A DNA stretch of 54,615 nucleotides, taken from the NCBI RefSeq assembly GCF_016278715.1, contig NZ_JADQBH010000006.1:1-54615 (forward strand), written 5' to 3'. The translations under genes were made by a program, and so were the position numbers. The notes beneath the pieces are model-generated. The model saw nothing but the letters and a program-made list of their open reading frames with translations. It was not told the DNA's origin and ran no database searches. Of this stretch, positions 9,568 to 20,760 are shown piece by piece. Numbering within the stretch: the first letter of the stretch is position 1; each line of letters begins with the position of its first letter. Origin of the DNA: Marinilabilia sp. (GTDB lineage Bacteria; Bacteroidota; Bacteroidia; Bacteroidales; Marinilabiliaceae).

Positions 9568-10308
9568 TCAAATATTAAAGTCAAAGACATCTTTCCGAGT
9601 TCTTTCATAAACCTCCCGGCTAAACATATACAAACGGGCCGGTTTATGCGCCACACCTTTTTGTTTCTCATCCAGGGGAATAAGATATTTCATCCGGCTC
9701 ACTTTTTTCCGGAAATTCCTTTTATCCAGTTCAACACCCAGAACAACTTCATAAAGCTTCTGAAGCTGTGACAAGGTGAACTTATCAGGAAGCAATTCAA
9801 ATCCAATGGGCTCATAAAGCAACTCACGTCGAAGGGCTTCCAGCGCCGATTGAAAAATAGAGTAGTGATCAAATGCCAATTCTGAAACCTCTGAAACAGG
9901 ATACCATTTAACATTTCTACCCTTCCATTTTAGGGTGACTTTCTCAGTAGCCAAAAGGGAGTAGTAACCAACAGAAATAATGCGACTTTGAGGATCCCTG
10001 CCGCTGGCCTTTAACCAGGCCTGATCGTTGGGGTTCATTAAACGTTCGGGATCGCAAAAAGCACCAAATTGCTTCAAATATATATTTTCCAATCCGGTGA
10101 GGTCAAAAAGAATGCGTGCTGCAGCACCCTCCAGACTTTCATTTTCAAAGATATGGTTACCTGTCAGGGTTAAATCTGAAAATAACTCTTCACCGGTTTT
10201 GTCATCGATCAAAACACGATCAACCAATAAAACATTAAGTTTCTCGAAGTCAAATCCAAATATCACACAGTCTACAGATATCGTATTATTAAGTCGCTTT
10301 TTAACCAT
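9568..10308 (-). CDS. NrtR/AraR-like transcriptional regulator: inactive Nudix domain plus winged helix
   Basis: This 246-residue protein joins an N-terminal Nudix fold (about 10-140) to a C-terminal winged-helix domain (about 160-240, with FTLSQLQKLYEVVLGVELDKRNFRKKV). The architecture is that of NrtR-type repressors and of the Bacteroides arabinose regulator AraR. The Nudix box is degenerate: where active enzymes have REL-x-EE-TGL, this protein reads RILFDLTGL, so the metal-binding glutamates are missing. It should therefore bind a ligand without hydrolysing it. Its position at the head of the symporter/GH94 genes suggests local control, with a sugar or sugar phosphate as effector (inference). 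A 19-bp inverted repeat 82-100 nt upstream of its start is a candidate operator. Confidence 0.88.
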   Translation of the reverse strand: MVKKRLNNTISVDCVIFGFDFEKLNVLLVDRVLIDDKTGEELFSDLTLTGNHIFENESLEGAAARILFDLTGLENIYLKQFGAFCDPERLMNPNDQAWLKASGRDPQSRIISVGYYSLLATEKVTLKWKGRNVKWYPVSEVSELAFDHYSIFQSALEALRRELLYEPIGFELLPDKFTLSQLQKLYEVVLGVELDKRNFRKKVSRMKYLIPLDEKQKGVAHKPARLYMFSREVYERTRKDVFDFNI

Positions 10309-10389
10309 ATATTCCCGAAGGTTAGAAATTAAAAAAATGAAATTATATTTGTGTTTTGAATTTCACCTTTACAAAATATCAACTTTGTT

Positions 10390-10408
10390 AAGTGTTAATA
10401 AAACACTT
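10390..10408. promoter_or_regulatory. Candidate operator of the Nudix-type regulator
   Basis: A perfect 7-bp inverted repeat (AAGTGTT, 5-nt spacer AATAA, AACACTT) lies 82-100 nt upstream of the regulator start. Its size and symmetry suit a dimeric winged-helix repressor, and a further AACACTTA half-site occurs near 10500. No binding evidence exists in the sequence itself. Confidence 0.4.
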
Positions 10409-10765
10409 TGATTTCGCGTGGCTAAATTAAAAAGGAATCCTTAAAATGCAAAGAGTAAAAAATATATTTTAATTTCTTAAAATATATTTATTGTAACTTC
10501 AACACTTAGATGTATTGAAAATTCGTACGTTCAGGGAATACGCAATTAAAGACAATTCTTCCAATTTAGATTTATTCTAAATACATTTTTGTCGCAAAAT
10601 CCCCATATAAATGACAATAATCACATTCTGAACCCTGATACACAGGGCTTGGATTTAGAATTTGATTGGTAGTCAGCAGCAATTGCACAGGTAATAATTC
10701 GAAATTAAACCATATAAGGATATAGGTTTGGCTGAAAAGCAGGGTAAGGGTCAACCTTAAAGAAA

Positions 10766-10773
10766 TATTTTTG
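10766..10773 (+). promoter_or_regulatory. Bacteroidota -7 promoter element for the adenosyltransferase gene
   Basis: TATTTTTG matches TAnnTTTG and ends 26 nt before the ATG at 10800. No TTTG is found at the expected -33 position, so the match rests on the -7 element alone. Confidence 0.55.
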
Positions 10774-10799
10774 TTGTCTTAACAAAAACGATAAGAAAA

Positions 10800-11360
10800 A
10801 TGGCGAAAAGTCAGATTTATACAAAAACAGGAGACAAAGGAAAAACCAGCCTGATAGGCGGCACACGGGTTGACAAACACCACTACCGACTGGAAGCATA
10901 CGGAACGGTAGATGAGCTGAATGCCTACATCGGGATGATTCGCTCCTGGCCCAACGAGGAAGCAGTCAATCAGACGATCCTCCACATCCAGAACCAATTA
11001 TTCATGATTGGAGCCTATCTTGCCACAGACGACAATATTTCGGATTTGAGGACAAAACTGAATCAGGATGAATCGGAAATAGAGTTGTTGGAAACAGAGA
11101 TGGACAAAATGGAAGAATCGCTTCCGCCCCTGAAAAATTTTATTTTGCCAGGTGGTCATCCGGCTGCCTCCTATGCACACATCGCACGTACGGTGTGTCG
11201 ACGAGCGGAAAGGCGTGTCAATGAGATGGCTAAAAAAACAGAAGTGGCCAACTGGGTCATCAGATACCTTAACAGATTGTCGGATTATTTCTTCGTGTTA
11301 GCCAGATATTTATCCAATTTTTACGATAACAGTGAAATTACATGGAGCCCAAAGTTGTAA
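10800..11360 (+). CDS. Cob(I)yrinic acid a,c-diamide / cob(I)alamin adenosyltransferase (PduO type)
   Basis: This enzyme transfers the adenosyl group of ATP to reduced cobalamin, giving coenzyme B12. The 186-residue length is typical of the PduO-type trimeric enzyme. The N-terminus IYTKTGDKGKTSLIGGTRVDKHHYRLEAYGTVDELNAYIG carries the ATP-binding signature. RTVCRRAERRV (about 141-151) and the C-terminal NRLSDYFFVLARYL are the other two conserved blocks. It is cytoplasmic, with no signal or membrane segment. The gene stands alone apart from a small DUF2795 gene 81 nt downstream; no other cobalamin gene is in the window, so it may serve salvage of imported B12. Confidence 0.95.
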   Translation: MAKSQIYTKTGDKGKTSLIGGTRVDKHHYRLEAYGTVDELNAYIGMIRSWPNEEAVNQTILHIQNQLFMIGAYLATDDNISDLRTKLNQDESEIELLETEMDKMEESLPPLKNFILPGGHPAASYAHIARTVCRRAERRVNEMAKKTEVANWVIRYLNRLSDYFFVLARYLSNFYDNSEITWSPKL

Positions 11361-11441
11361 GATTGTTTTTTTTTTCTAATTTCGCAGAAAATCAGCAATA
11401 ATAAAAAACAAAATATTATTAAGAGTTAAACTGTTATCGAT

Positions 11442-11663
11442 ATGTATTGGACTCTTGAATTAGCTTCTAAATTAGAGGATGCGCCGTGGCCTGCAACGAA
11501 GGATGAATTAATCGATTTTGCAATTCGATCAGGGGCGCCACTTGAAGTAATCGAAAACCTTCAGGAAATTGAGGATGAAGGTGAGGTATATGATAGTATT
11601 GAAGATATCTGGCCGGATTATCCAAGTAAGGACGATTTCTTCTTTAACGAAGATGAATACTAG
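11442..11663 (+). CDS. DUF2795 small acidic protein
   Basis: This 73-residue cytoplasmic protein matches the DUF2795 pattern: YWTLELASKLEDAPWPATKDELIDFAIRSGAPLEVIENLQEIEDEGEVYDSIEDIWPDYP. It is rich in Asp and Glu and ends in an acidic tail (DDFFFNEDEY). The family is widespread in Bacteroidota and its molecular function is not established. An ATG start and a good terminator immediately downstream support it as a real gene. A TAATTTCG element near 11379 may be its own weak -7 box, so it need not be co-transcribed with the upstream gene. Confidence 0.9.
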   Translation: MYWTLELASKLEDAPWPATKDELIDFAIRSGAPLEVIENLQEIEDEGEVYDSIEDIWPDYPSKDDFFFNEDEY

Positions 11664-11694
11664 TCGGTTCATCTTTCAGAGATGAAAAAACAAA

Positions 11695-11730
11695 ACAAGG
11701 GGTTCATTTTTCTTACCCCTTGTATTTTTT
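11695..11730 (+). terminator. Rho-independent terminator after the DUF2795 gene
   Basis: An 8-bp stem (ACAAGGGG at 11695-11702, CCCCTTGT at 11716-11723) is followed by A and six T. It lies about 30 nt beyond the stop codon. Confidence 0.88.
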
Positions 11731-11797
11731 TGCTGCCTGCATTTGTAAAAACAAATCGGGCTTTCATTTTTTATAAAACTTCCATTCTGAGCACCGG

Positions 11798-13378
11798 TTA
11801 TTGATCAAATTGATACCCGCTGTAATCGTTACGTTTCACATCAAGCTCCATCTTTTTAAAATTAAAGATAGATTCATAATCTTTGGGTCTGTATTCTTCC
11901 AGCCATGCGAACCCGTCAAGTTTTGTAGCCTCGGGAGCCAAAATCAGGGGAGGGTTCATATTGCCTGATGGCTGGTTTCGCAAAACAATGGTATCCACTT
12001 TTCTGTTTTCAAGAAAGATAGTCAGATTACTGCTTTCGGCCCGGTTCACGCCAATTACATATTCGCGATCCTTAGGATAATAAATGGTCTGCCCGTTTCC
12101 GTCAACATCTATCTTAAACAATTGATTGTCTCTAAAGAAACCCGTCATCAGTTTTCCCTTAATCTGATTGTAGTGCATCGTATCTTCGGGTGCAATAAGA
12201 AATGCATTATCAATCATCTCGGCTTTGTAGAGGGCCCGGTTCCGGGTAAAGAGTTTAATGGTTCCCGCCGTCATTTGATTGCCCTGGGCCCAGATAACCG
12301 GTTCGTGGTAAAAAGTATTGGTACTGTCGCGAAAGTTGTAAACCATGGAATCACAACGCCCTTGTAAATCATATCTGTAAAACTGCACATGATGAAAAGC
12401 CCTGACAATTTTATTTTCGGGATCATCATCCACCGGATCGGCACGAAGTGTATCAGCATGAAGAAAGAGCGTATCGGTACCGTAAACCTGCTTTAGAACC
12501 GCACGGCGCGTAGCCATGGCACGTTCACTTAATTCATTGTAAAAGCCATAATTCCCGGTGATAATCACATTGTTGGCAGTGTCCTCAAGTTCCATGGAAG
12601 AGAATACCTCTCCAAAACCGTTTTTGCGGTCATAATAAATGGTATCCCCTCTCAGAGTCTGCTCTCCTCCATCGATGTAATTATTTTTCAACAAACGGGC
12701 CTCATCCTTTTTGGTATCATAAAATCCCAGCTCGGAATAGATGGTATTCTGATCACTCACAATATCGGTAGGACCCAGAATTTCTACAACTTCTGTTCTG
12801 GTATAATATTTTAGCGTATCGCTGTATATAAGGTAATCGGGATTGGTAAGCACCACACTGTCTTTAAAATTCACTTCTCCTGTTCGCGGATAATAAAATC
12901 CAAGTGAACTAACCAGCTCATTGCTTTCATCAACAATCTTCCCCCCGTTAAAATAGTAAGCCACATCATCCCGACGGTCATAATCAAGGTGATTGGTGGT
13001 CAGCACCACCTTTTTATTAACAAGGCGAACATTCTCACGCACCTGGGCCATTTCCTCATCACCGTCATAAAACAGTTTATCTCCATACAAATTGATGGTG
13101 TCATTCTGAATAACGTGAATAGATCCGAAAGCTTCAACTTTATTGGAATCTCTAAAAATGATGGCACTGTCGCAAAACATGATGGTATTGTGATGACGCA
13201 TTTTTACATTTCCCTTTAGGGCCTGGACATTTTTTCCCAGCCTCTTTTCGGCACCCTCAAGGAAATCGGCGTATTCAATTAGAATCGTTCCCTTTCCTCT
13301 CTGTTCCTCCTGCGAAAAAGCTATTTGAGACCCGGTAAAAGTCACTAAAAGAAGAATTATTGCCTTCAGAAAATTCAT
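11798..13378 (-). CDS. OstA/LptA-like LPS transport protein
   Basis: This periplasmic beta-jellyroll protein is of the OstA-like type used in Bacteroidota for the LPS bridge between the membranes. A signal peptide (about 1-22, ending in QIAFSQ) is followed by LptA-like repeats, seen as recurring phrases such as DTINLYGDKLFYDGDEEMAQVRENVRLVNKKVVLTTNHLDYDR and LRGDTIYYDRKNGFGEVFSSMEL. At 526 residues it is much longer than proteobacterial LptA (about 185), which is usual in this phylum. It is the last gene of a minus-strand envelope cluster with SurA and a lipoprotein; the 130-nt gap upstream leaves room for a separate promoter. Assembly of OM proteins and delivery of LPS are thus encoded together. 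Confidence 0.88.
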   Translation of the reverse strand: MNFLKAIILLLVTFTGSQIAFSQEEQRGKGTILIEYADFLEGAEKRLGKNVQALKGNVKMRHHNTIMFCDSAIIFRDSNKVEAFGSIHVIQNDTINLYGDKLFYDGDEEMAQVRENVRLVNKKVVLTTNHLDYDRRDDVAYYFNGGKIVDESNELVSSLGFYYPRTGEVNFKDSVVLTNPDYLIYSDTLKYYTRTEVVEILGPTDIVSDQNTIYSELGFYDTKKDEARLLKNNYIDGGEQTLRGDTIYYDRKNGFGEVFSSMELEDTANNVIITGNYGFYNELSERAMATRRAVLKQVYGTDTLFLHADTLRADPVDDDPENKIVRAFHHVQFYRYDLQGRCDSMVYNFRDSTNTFYHEPVIWAQGNQMTAGTIKLFTRNRALYKAEMIDNAFLIAPEDTMHYNQIKGKLMTGFFRDNQLFKIDVDGNGQTIYYPKDREYVIGVNRAESSNLTIFLENRKVDTIVLRNQPSGNMNPPLILAPEATKLDGFAWLEEYRPKDYESIFNFKKMELDVKRNDYSGYQFDQ

Positions 13379-13508
13379 ACCTATCAGAATTTGTTTATTA
13401 AGGTCGTGTGCAACTCTAAACCCCTTTAAATAATTTGTGGAATTTGAGAAATCACACCTCCAGGCTCATTTAATAAATTTTGAGGAAAGGAAATAAAAGA
13501 TACAAAAA

Positions 13509-14474
13509 TCAGTTACTATCAATGTCATCACATTCACTTTTCAGGCTCCGCGGAACCGTTTCATCGGAGAACTCCACCCCGTCAGCAGATGCAGACACCG
13601 GAAAATACAAACGATTTTGAAGATTGGGTTGAAACAAATAATCAAAACGGATACCCGTCTCTTTTACCCTGCTCCCATCAGAATTCCAGTATGAAAGAAT
13701 GCAAATTTTGTCTTCCGGAATCATTTTTGCCACATGTACCCCGTTCCTGCAAAGGATAAAAAAACCGGCCTCATCACCCGCAAAAACATAACTTTTAAGA
13801 TAACCTGATTCAGGTGCTTTGGTAACATTCATCACAAAATCACCGGGATCTGTTTTCACAACCGGATAAATCCCTCCCTTTTCGGAGGCATTCAACACAA
13901 TTTTTCCTGATTTTTGGTTAATCTCAATCCATACGTCTGCACTGTCGAGGTTCAGGGTATTGATCCCTGTCAGAAAATCGAACCCCCATTTTGTTATCTT
14001 TTCCGAGCCGGAAAAGCCACCATCAATCACATGCTTTTCCCTGATAAAAGGAACAGAGGAAGCAAAAGAAGTTTCATCGATTTTGCGAACAACAAGACTG
14101 GCATCGAAAGGATAGGGAGATAAAAAGATGGTGTCCCGGATATCAGGCTTTTTCACCACTTTATAATCAAGGCCACTCAGGAAACCGGATGCACTGGTGC
14201 GCACGGTAATGCCGAATCCACGACGGAAAGCTATACTAAACTGCCCGTTTTCATCGCTGACGGTATAGTTCTTCTGGCTTCCGGTTTCATCAATATTGGC
14301 CTGATAGGAGGAAGTAGCAAGAATTCGGGCGTTCTGAACCGGTTGACCGCTGCTTTGATCAACCACAACGCCCTCCCAGGAAATATTATAGGCTTCTCTG
14401 GCACAACTGCTGACCAGCAGAAGTCCGAAAACCAAAATAAACCCCCTGTTCAATGCACCCTTTCTCATCACCAT
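13509..14474 (-). CDS. Lipoprotein with carboxypeptidase-regulatory-like domain
   Basis: I do not recognise a named family for the whole protein. The 321-residue product has a lipoprotein signal with Cys24 (LLVSSC). An N-terminal Ig-like carboxypeptidase-regulatory domain follows (about 32-120; EGVVVDQSSGQPVQNARILATSS...ENGQFSIAFRRGFGITVRTSASGF). The remaining 200 residues are rich in beta-strand and lack recognisable motifs. Its ATG overlaps the surA stop codon (TAATG), so the two genes are translationally coupled. That coupling and the flanking OstA-like gene suggest a role in outer-membrane assembly, but this is context only. Confidence 0.75.
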   Translation of the reverse strand: MVMRKGALNRGFILVFGLLLVSSCAREAYNISWEGVVVDQSSGQPVQNARILATSSYQANIDETGSQKNYTVSDENGQFSIAFRRGFGITVRTSASGFLSGLDYKVVKKPDIRDTIFLSPYPFDASLVVRKIDETSFASSVPFIREKHVIDGGFSGSEKITKWGFDFLTGINTLNLDSADVWIEINQKSGKIVLNASEKGGIYPVVKTDPGDFVMNVTKAPESGYLKSYVFAGDEAGFFILCRNGVHVAKMIPEDKICILSYWNSDGSRVKETGIRFDYLFQPNLQNRLYFPVSASADGVEFSDETVPRSLKSECDDIDSN

Positions 14475-15853
14475 TATTTTAGCCAGCCTTCAAACTCAAA
14501 ATCACAATTTCTCCATTCGCCCGAGATAGAAATATAAGTCTCGCGCTGCTTCCTTTTAATCCAGTCATTAAATGTTTCTTCCTGTTTTTTGTTTTCCAGT
14601 ATCCGCTTAATAGTCTGATAATCATCAACCATATTGGCACGGTGAGGTGGAGTTTTTTTCTGCAAACGCACAATAGTATATTGGTCCGTTCCCAAACGCT
14701 GATCTTTCATCATAAAAGGGTCAGAAATGGCTCCTTCTTCCATGTTTTCAACCACACGAGCGATGGTTGGAGGAATTTGCTGAAGTTCAAACTTGGTAGA
14801 TTGGGTTTGCGGATTAATCACTGTACCTCCACTGGCCCGGGTATCCTTATCCATAGAAAAACGTAAAGCCGCATCCTCGAAAGAGATACTGTCTGCGCGG
14901 ATAAGGGTCACCAAAGAATCGGCAACTTCCTTTGCTTCTACAATAGCCTCTGATGATGGTTTTGGTTTTAGCAAAATATGACGCACATTGATACGGTCGC
15001 CCTGACGTTCGACCAATTGCATGATATGGAATCCAAATTCGGTTTCCACAATTTTAGAAACCTTATTCTTTTCTCTCAAATTAAAAGCCACCTGCGAAAA
15101 TTCGGGAACAAGGTTGGCTCTTGGTGTGAGTCCCAACTCGCCACCACGTGCGGCACTGTTGGGGTCTTCTGAATACAGCACAGCCAGGGTTGCAAAATCG
15201 CGTCCTTCGCGTACCTGACGCTGAAAATCACGCAAACGTCCTTTAACGCGGTCAATTTCATCCTGACTAATACGAGGGGTGATGGCAATTTTCTGATATT
15301 CGAACTGGGCTGGCATTCGAGGCAGACTATCCTCGGAAGTTTCTCTAAAAAACCGCCTTATTTCCATTGGAGTTACAGCAATATCTTTGGTGATCTCAGA
15401 ACGCATTTGCTGGGTAAGCATCTGGTTGCGCACCAGCTCCCGCTGTTCTTCTTTAATACGCAGAATTGACTTGTTCAGCCACTCTTCAAGCTTCTCCCTG
15501 GAGCCTGCCCGGTTAACAAACTCGTTAATCTGACGGTCAACCGTCATCAGGACCTGGTTTTCGCTTACTTCGACACTATCTATTTTTGCTTGTTCCAGAA
15601 GAAGCTTTTGCACCATCATTTGTTCCAGAATATGACATTTCATATCACCGGCAAAATCAACCCCTTCCATCAAGGCTTGCTGATGCTGAAACTCAATATC
15701 GGAACGAAGCACAGGCTCATCACCCACCACAGCCACAACCTGGTCGATAACATTTTTCTGTCCGTGAACCATTAAGGTCGAAAAAATCAGAATAAAAAGA
15801 AAGGTAACTCTGCGGGGATGAATATTTATCTGCATGTAAAAAAGTTTTTTCAT
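14474..15853 (-). CDS. surA: Periplasmic chaperone and peptidylprolyl isomerase SurA
   Basis: SurA escorts unfolded outer-membrane proteins through the periplasm. The 459-residue protein has a signal sequence (about 1-31, VHGQ), a SurA N-domain (about 35-165, VVAVVGDEPVLRSDIEF) and two parvulin domains (about 180-290 and 290-395). The first parvulin contains FATLAVLYSEDPNSAARGGELGLTPRANLVPEF and FGFHIMQLVERQGDRINVRHIL. The second is more divergent but retains FEDAALRFSMDKDTRASGGTV. The gene lies 28 nt downstream of a PPIase-like lipoprotein gene and its stop overlaps the start of the next lipoprotein, which is strong evidence for one operon. Confidence 0.94.
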   Translation of the reverse strand: MKKLFYMQINIHPRRVTFLFILIFSTLMVHGQKNVIDQVVAVVGDEPVLRSDIEFQHQQALMEGVDFAGDMKCHILEQMMVQKLLLEQAKIDSVEVSENQVLMTVDRQINEFVNRAGSREKLEEWLNKSILRIKEEQRELVRNQMLTQQMRSEITKDIAVTPMEIRRFFRETSEDSLPRMPAQFEYQKIAITPRISQDEIDRVKGRLRDFQRQVREGRDFATLAVLYSEDPNSAARGGELGLTPRANLVPEFSQVAFNLREKNKVSKIVETEFGFHIMQLVERQGDRINVRHILLKPKPSSEAIVEAKEVADSLVTLIRADSISFEDAALRFSMDKDTRASGGTVINPQTQSTKFELQQIPPTIARVVENMEEGAISDPFMMKDQRLGTDQYTIVRLQKKTPPHRANMVDDYQTIKRILENKKQEETFNDWIKRKQRETYISISGEWRNCDFEFEGWLK

Positions 15854-15881
15854 TAAAAAAGAACAATCACCAAAATGGTTA

Positions 15882-16745
15882 TTAATAGAAATTTATCGTT
15901 TTCTTCTGGAGAGCTTCTTCATAAAGTTCCTTTTCAAGAGTCTTTAAAAATTCGCCTCGTTTTTTATTCAAAAGTATCGCTTTTATTCGTTCCTCCACAA
16001 AGCTAAGGGGAGCAGTACTCCCGATAAGCTCATAATCTGTCACCAGTAAGAAATACCGACTCTGTTTATCGGTGGTTTCATAATAACGATTATACTTCAA
16101 AAACCGTTCCTCATTTCGAACTGGCTCGGGCAAATTGGCATTGATGCGCTGAAACGGTATCCAGGAATCCAGAAATACATTGTACATTCTGGCATTTTGC
16201 AAACTGTAATTTTCCAGTGCCACAAGACTCTCCGGGTCAGCAGTTCTGCACCACCGGCGGATATCGCTTTGCCCGGGTGCATCCAGTGGAACTTTTATCA
16301 GCAAACCTTTGATGATGTTCTCCTGCAGCTTGAAATTGTCTTGCATCTCCTTGTAATATTGTTCAATTTCTTCTTTGTTGAGCAATGGAGAGTATTTTTG
16401 CTCCAGCATTTTCTGCTGATATTTATTCACTAATAAAGAAGTACGATATTCATCGAGCATTTGACTGACATCCTTTTCCTCATCTGTTAAATTTGATTCT
16501 GCCTGATTCAAAAACAATTTATTTCGCACCCAGCGGTTAATATACTCATCTGCAAGGGCTGCACTATCTTCTTTGTTTATATCAGAGGGCAGCACCTCAT
16601 TTAGGTCATCCTCTTTCAATACTTCACTTCCTACTCTAACAACCGGTTTGCTGTCACCCTCCTTCACAGCACCTTCGCAAGTCAATAATAAAACGGTCAT
16701 TACAACGGCAATGGGAATAATTAAAAGGGCTTTTGTGTTCATCAA
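15882..16745 (-). CDS. SurA-N-like periplasmic chaperone lipoprotein
   Basis: This 287-residue lipoprotein (signal 1-22, acylated Cys23 in LLLTC) resembles the chaperone part of parvulin-type isomerases: VVRVGSEVLKEDDLNEVLPSDINKEDSAALADEYINRWVRNKLFLNQAE is typical of SurA/PrsA N-domains. A clear parvulin active-site core (the GGELG and FHI phrases) is missing, so isomerase activity is doubtful and a holdase role is likelier. It is the first gene of the surA operon, with a promoter-like element pair about 130 nt upstream. An MM start offers two adjacent ATGs; the first is used here. Confidence 0.82.
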   Translation of the reverse strand: MMNTKALLIIPIAVVMTVLLLTCEGAVKEGDSKPVVRVGSEVLKEDDLNEVLPSDINKEDSAALADEYINRWVRNKLFLNQAESNLTDEEKDVSQMLDEYRTSLLVNKYQQKMLEQKYSPLLNKEEIEQYYKEMQDNFKLQENIIKGLLIKVPLDAPGQSDIRRWCRTADPESLVALENYSLQNARMYNVFLDSWIPFQRINANLPEPVRNEERFLKYNRYYETTDKQSRYFLLVTDYELIGSTAPLSFVEERIKAILLNKKRGEFLKTLEKELYEEALQKKTINFY

Positions 16746-16875
16746 TTAATATTTCTTTAAACTTTCAGACATTAAATACAAACAAGTAAATCATGCTTTC
16801 TGCCTTTTGAATGCAATTAACAAAAAACGAACAGAGTTCAACTCAAACAAAGAATAATATTTTTGCAAGGTATCA

Positions 16876-16907
16876 CAAAAATAATGGTTTGTTTGCAGGC
16901 TGGCAAA
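16876..16907 (-). promoter_or_regulatory. Bacteroidota promoter for the surA operon
   Basis: Read on the minus strand, TTTG (16907-16904), a 20-nt spacer and TATTTTTG (16883-16876) match both the -33 and -7 elements with ideal spacing. Transcription would start near 16869, leaving a leader of about 124 nt before the ATG at 16745. Confidence 0.75.
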
Positions 16908-17070
16908 CAACAGCAAAATTTTGAACTTCAAAAAAACAACAGCATGCCTCAATAGGCCTGCAGATAGCTGATAACGAATTGGTTGCAACAAAAACCTATA
17001 TCGTACAACTCTTTGACAATAAAAACTTTGCGTCATTGCCTCTCGGCATTCAGACTTATTTAAAAGACCA

Positions 17071-17113
17071 TTAAAAAAAACAACCCGGAAAAACGGGAGC
17101 GCTTAATCCGGGT
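17071..17113 (-). terminator. Rho-independent terminator after guaB
   Basis: A 7-bp stem (ACCCGGA at 17083-17089 with TCCGGGT at 17107-17113) is followed on the minus strand by TTG and a run of eight T. It lies 34 nt past the guaB stop codon. Confidence 0.85.
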
Positions 17114-17146
17114 CTGCTTCTAATTCATAAAAAATAAATATTATTA

Positions 17147-20626
<3,480 letters not shown>

Positions 20627-20744
20627 AAATCCCTAAATTCAGAAAATGTCAATCGATTTCCAGAACTTTGTACCCTGACTATTAACTTTGTACACAAAAA
20701 AGGGTTTTAACCTGATTAAACACTACATTATCAATATTTATCAC

Positions 20745-20752
20745 TAATTTTG
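20745..20752 (+). promoter_or_regulatory. Bacteroidota -7 promoter element before the DUF5063 gene
   Basis: TAATTTTG matches TAnnTTTG exactly and ends 8 nt before the ATG at 20761, giving a very short leader. No -33 TTTG is seen at the usual spacing. Confidence 0.5.
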
Positions 20753-20760
20753 CAGCGAAT

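Larger units (their letters stand above)
10309..10799. other. Divergent intergenic region between the regulator and the adenosyltransferase gene
   Basis: These 491 nt of AT-rich DNA lie between two divergent genes and should hold promoters for both. It contains the candidate operator at 10390-10408, a matching half-site (AACACTTA) near 10500 and the plus-strand -7 element at 10766-10773. I see no credible gene and no cobalamin riboswitch core. Confidence 0.45.
16746..17146. other. Intergenic region between guaB and the surA operon
   Basis: These 401 nt hold the guaB terminator at 17071-17113 and the surA-operon promoter at 16876-16907. An 81-codon minus-strand frame here has no protein-like features and overlaps the promoter, so I do not call it. 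Confidence 0.5.

Noticed and set aside
10309..10799. Possible cobalamin riboswitch before the adenosyltransferase gene
   Set aside because: I could not find the B12-box-like core or the expected set of helices; only a -7 promoter element is supported.
16791..17036. 81-codon minus-strand frame upstream of the surA operon
   Set aside because: It overlaps the likely surA-operon promoter, has no family resemblance and its composition looks like translated AT-rich non-coding DNA.
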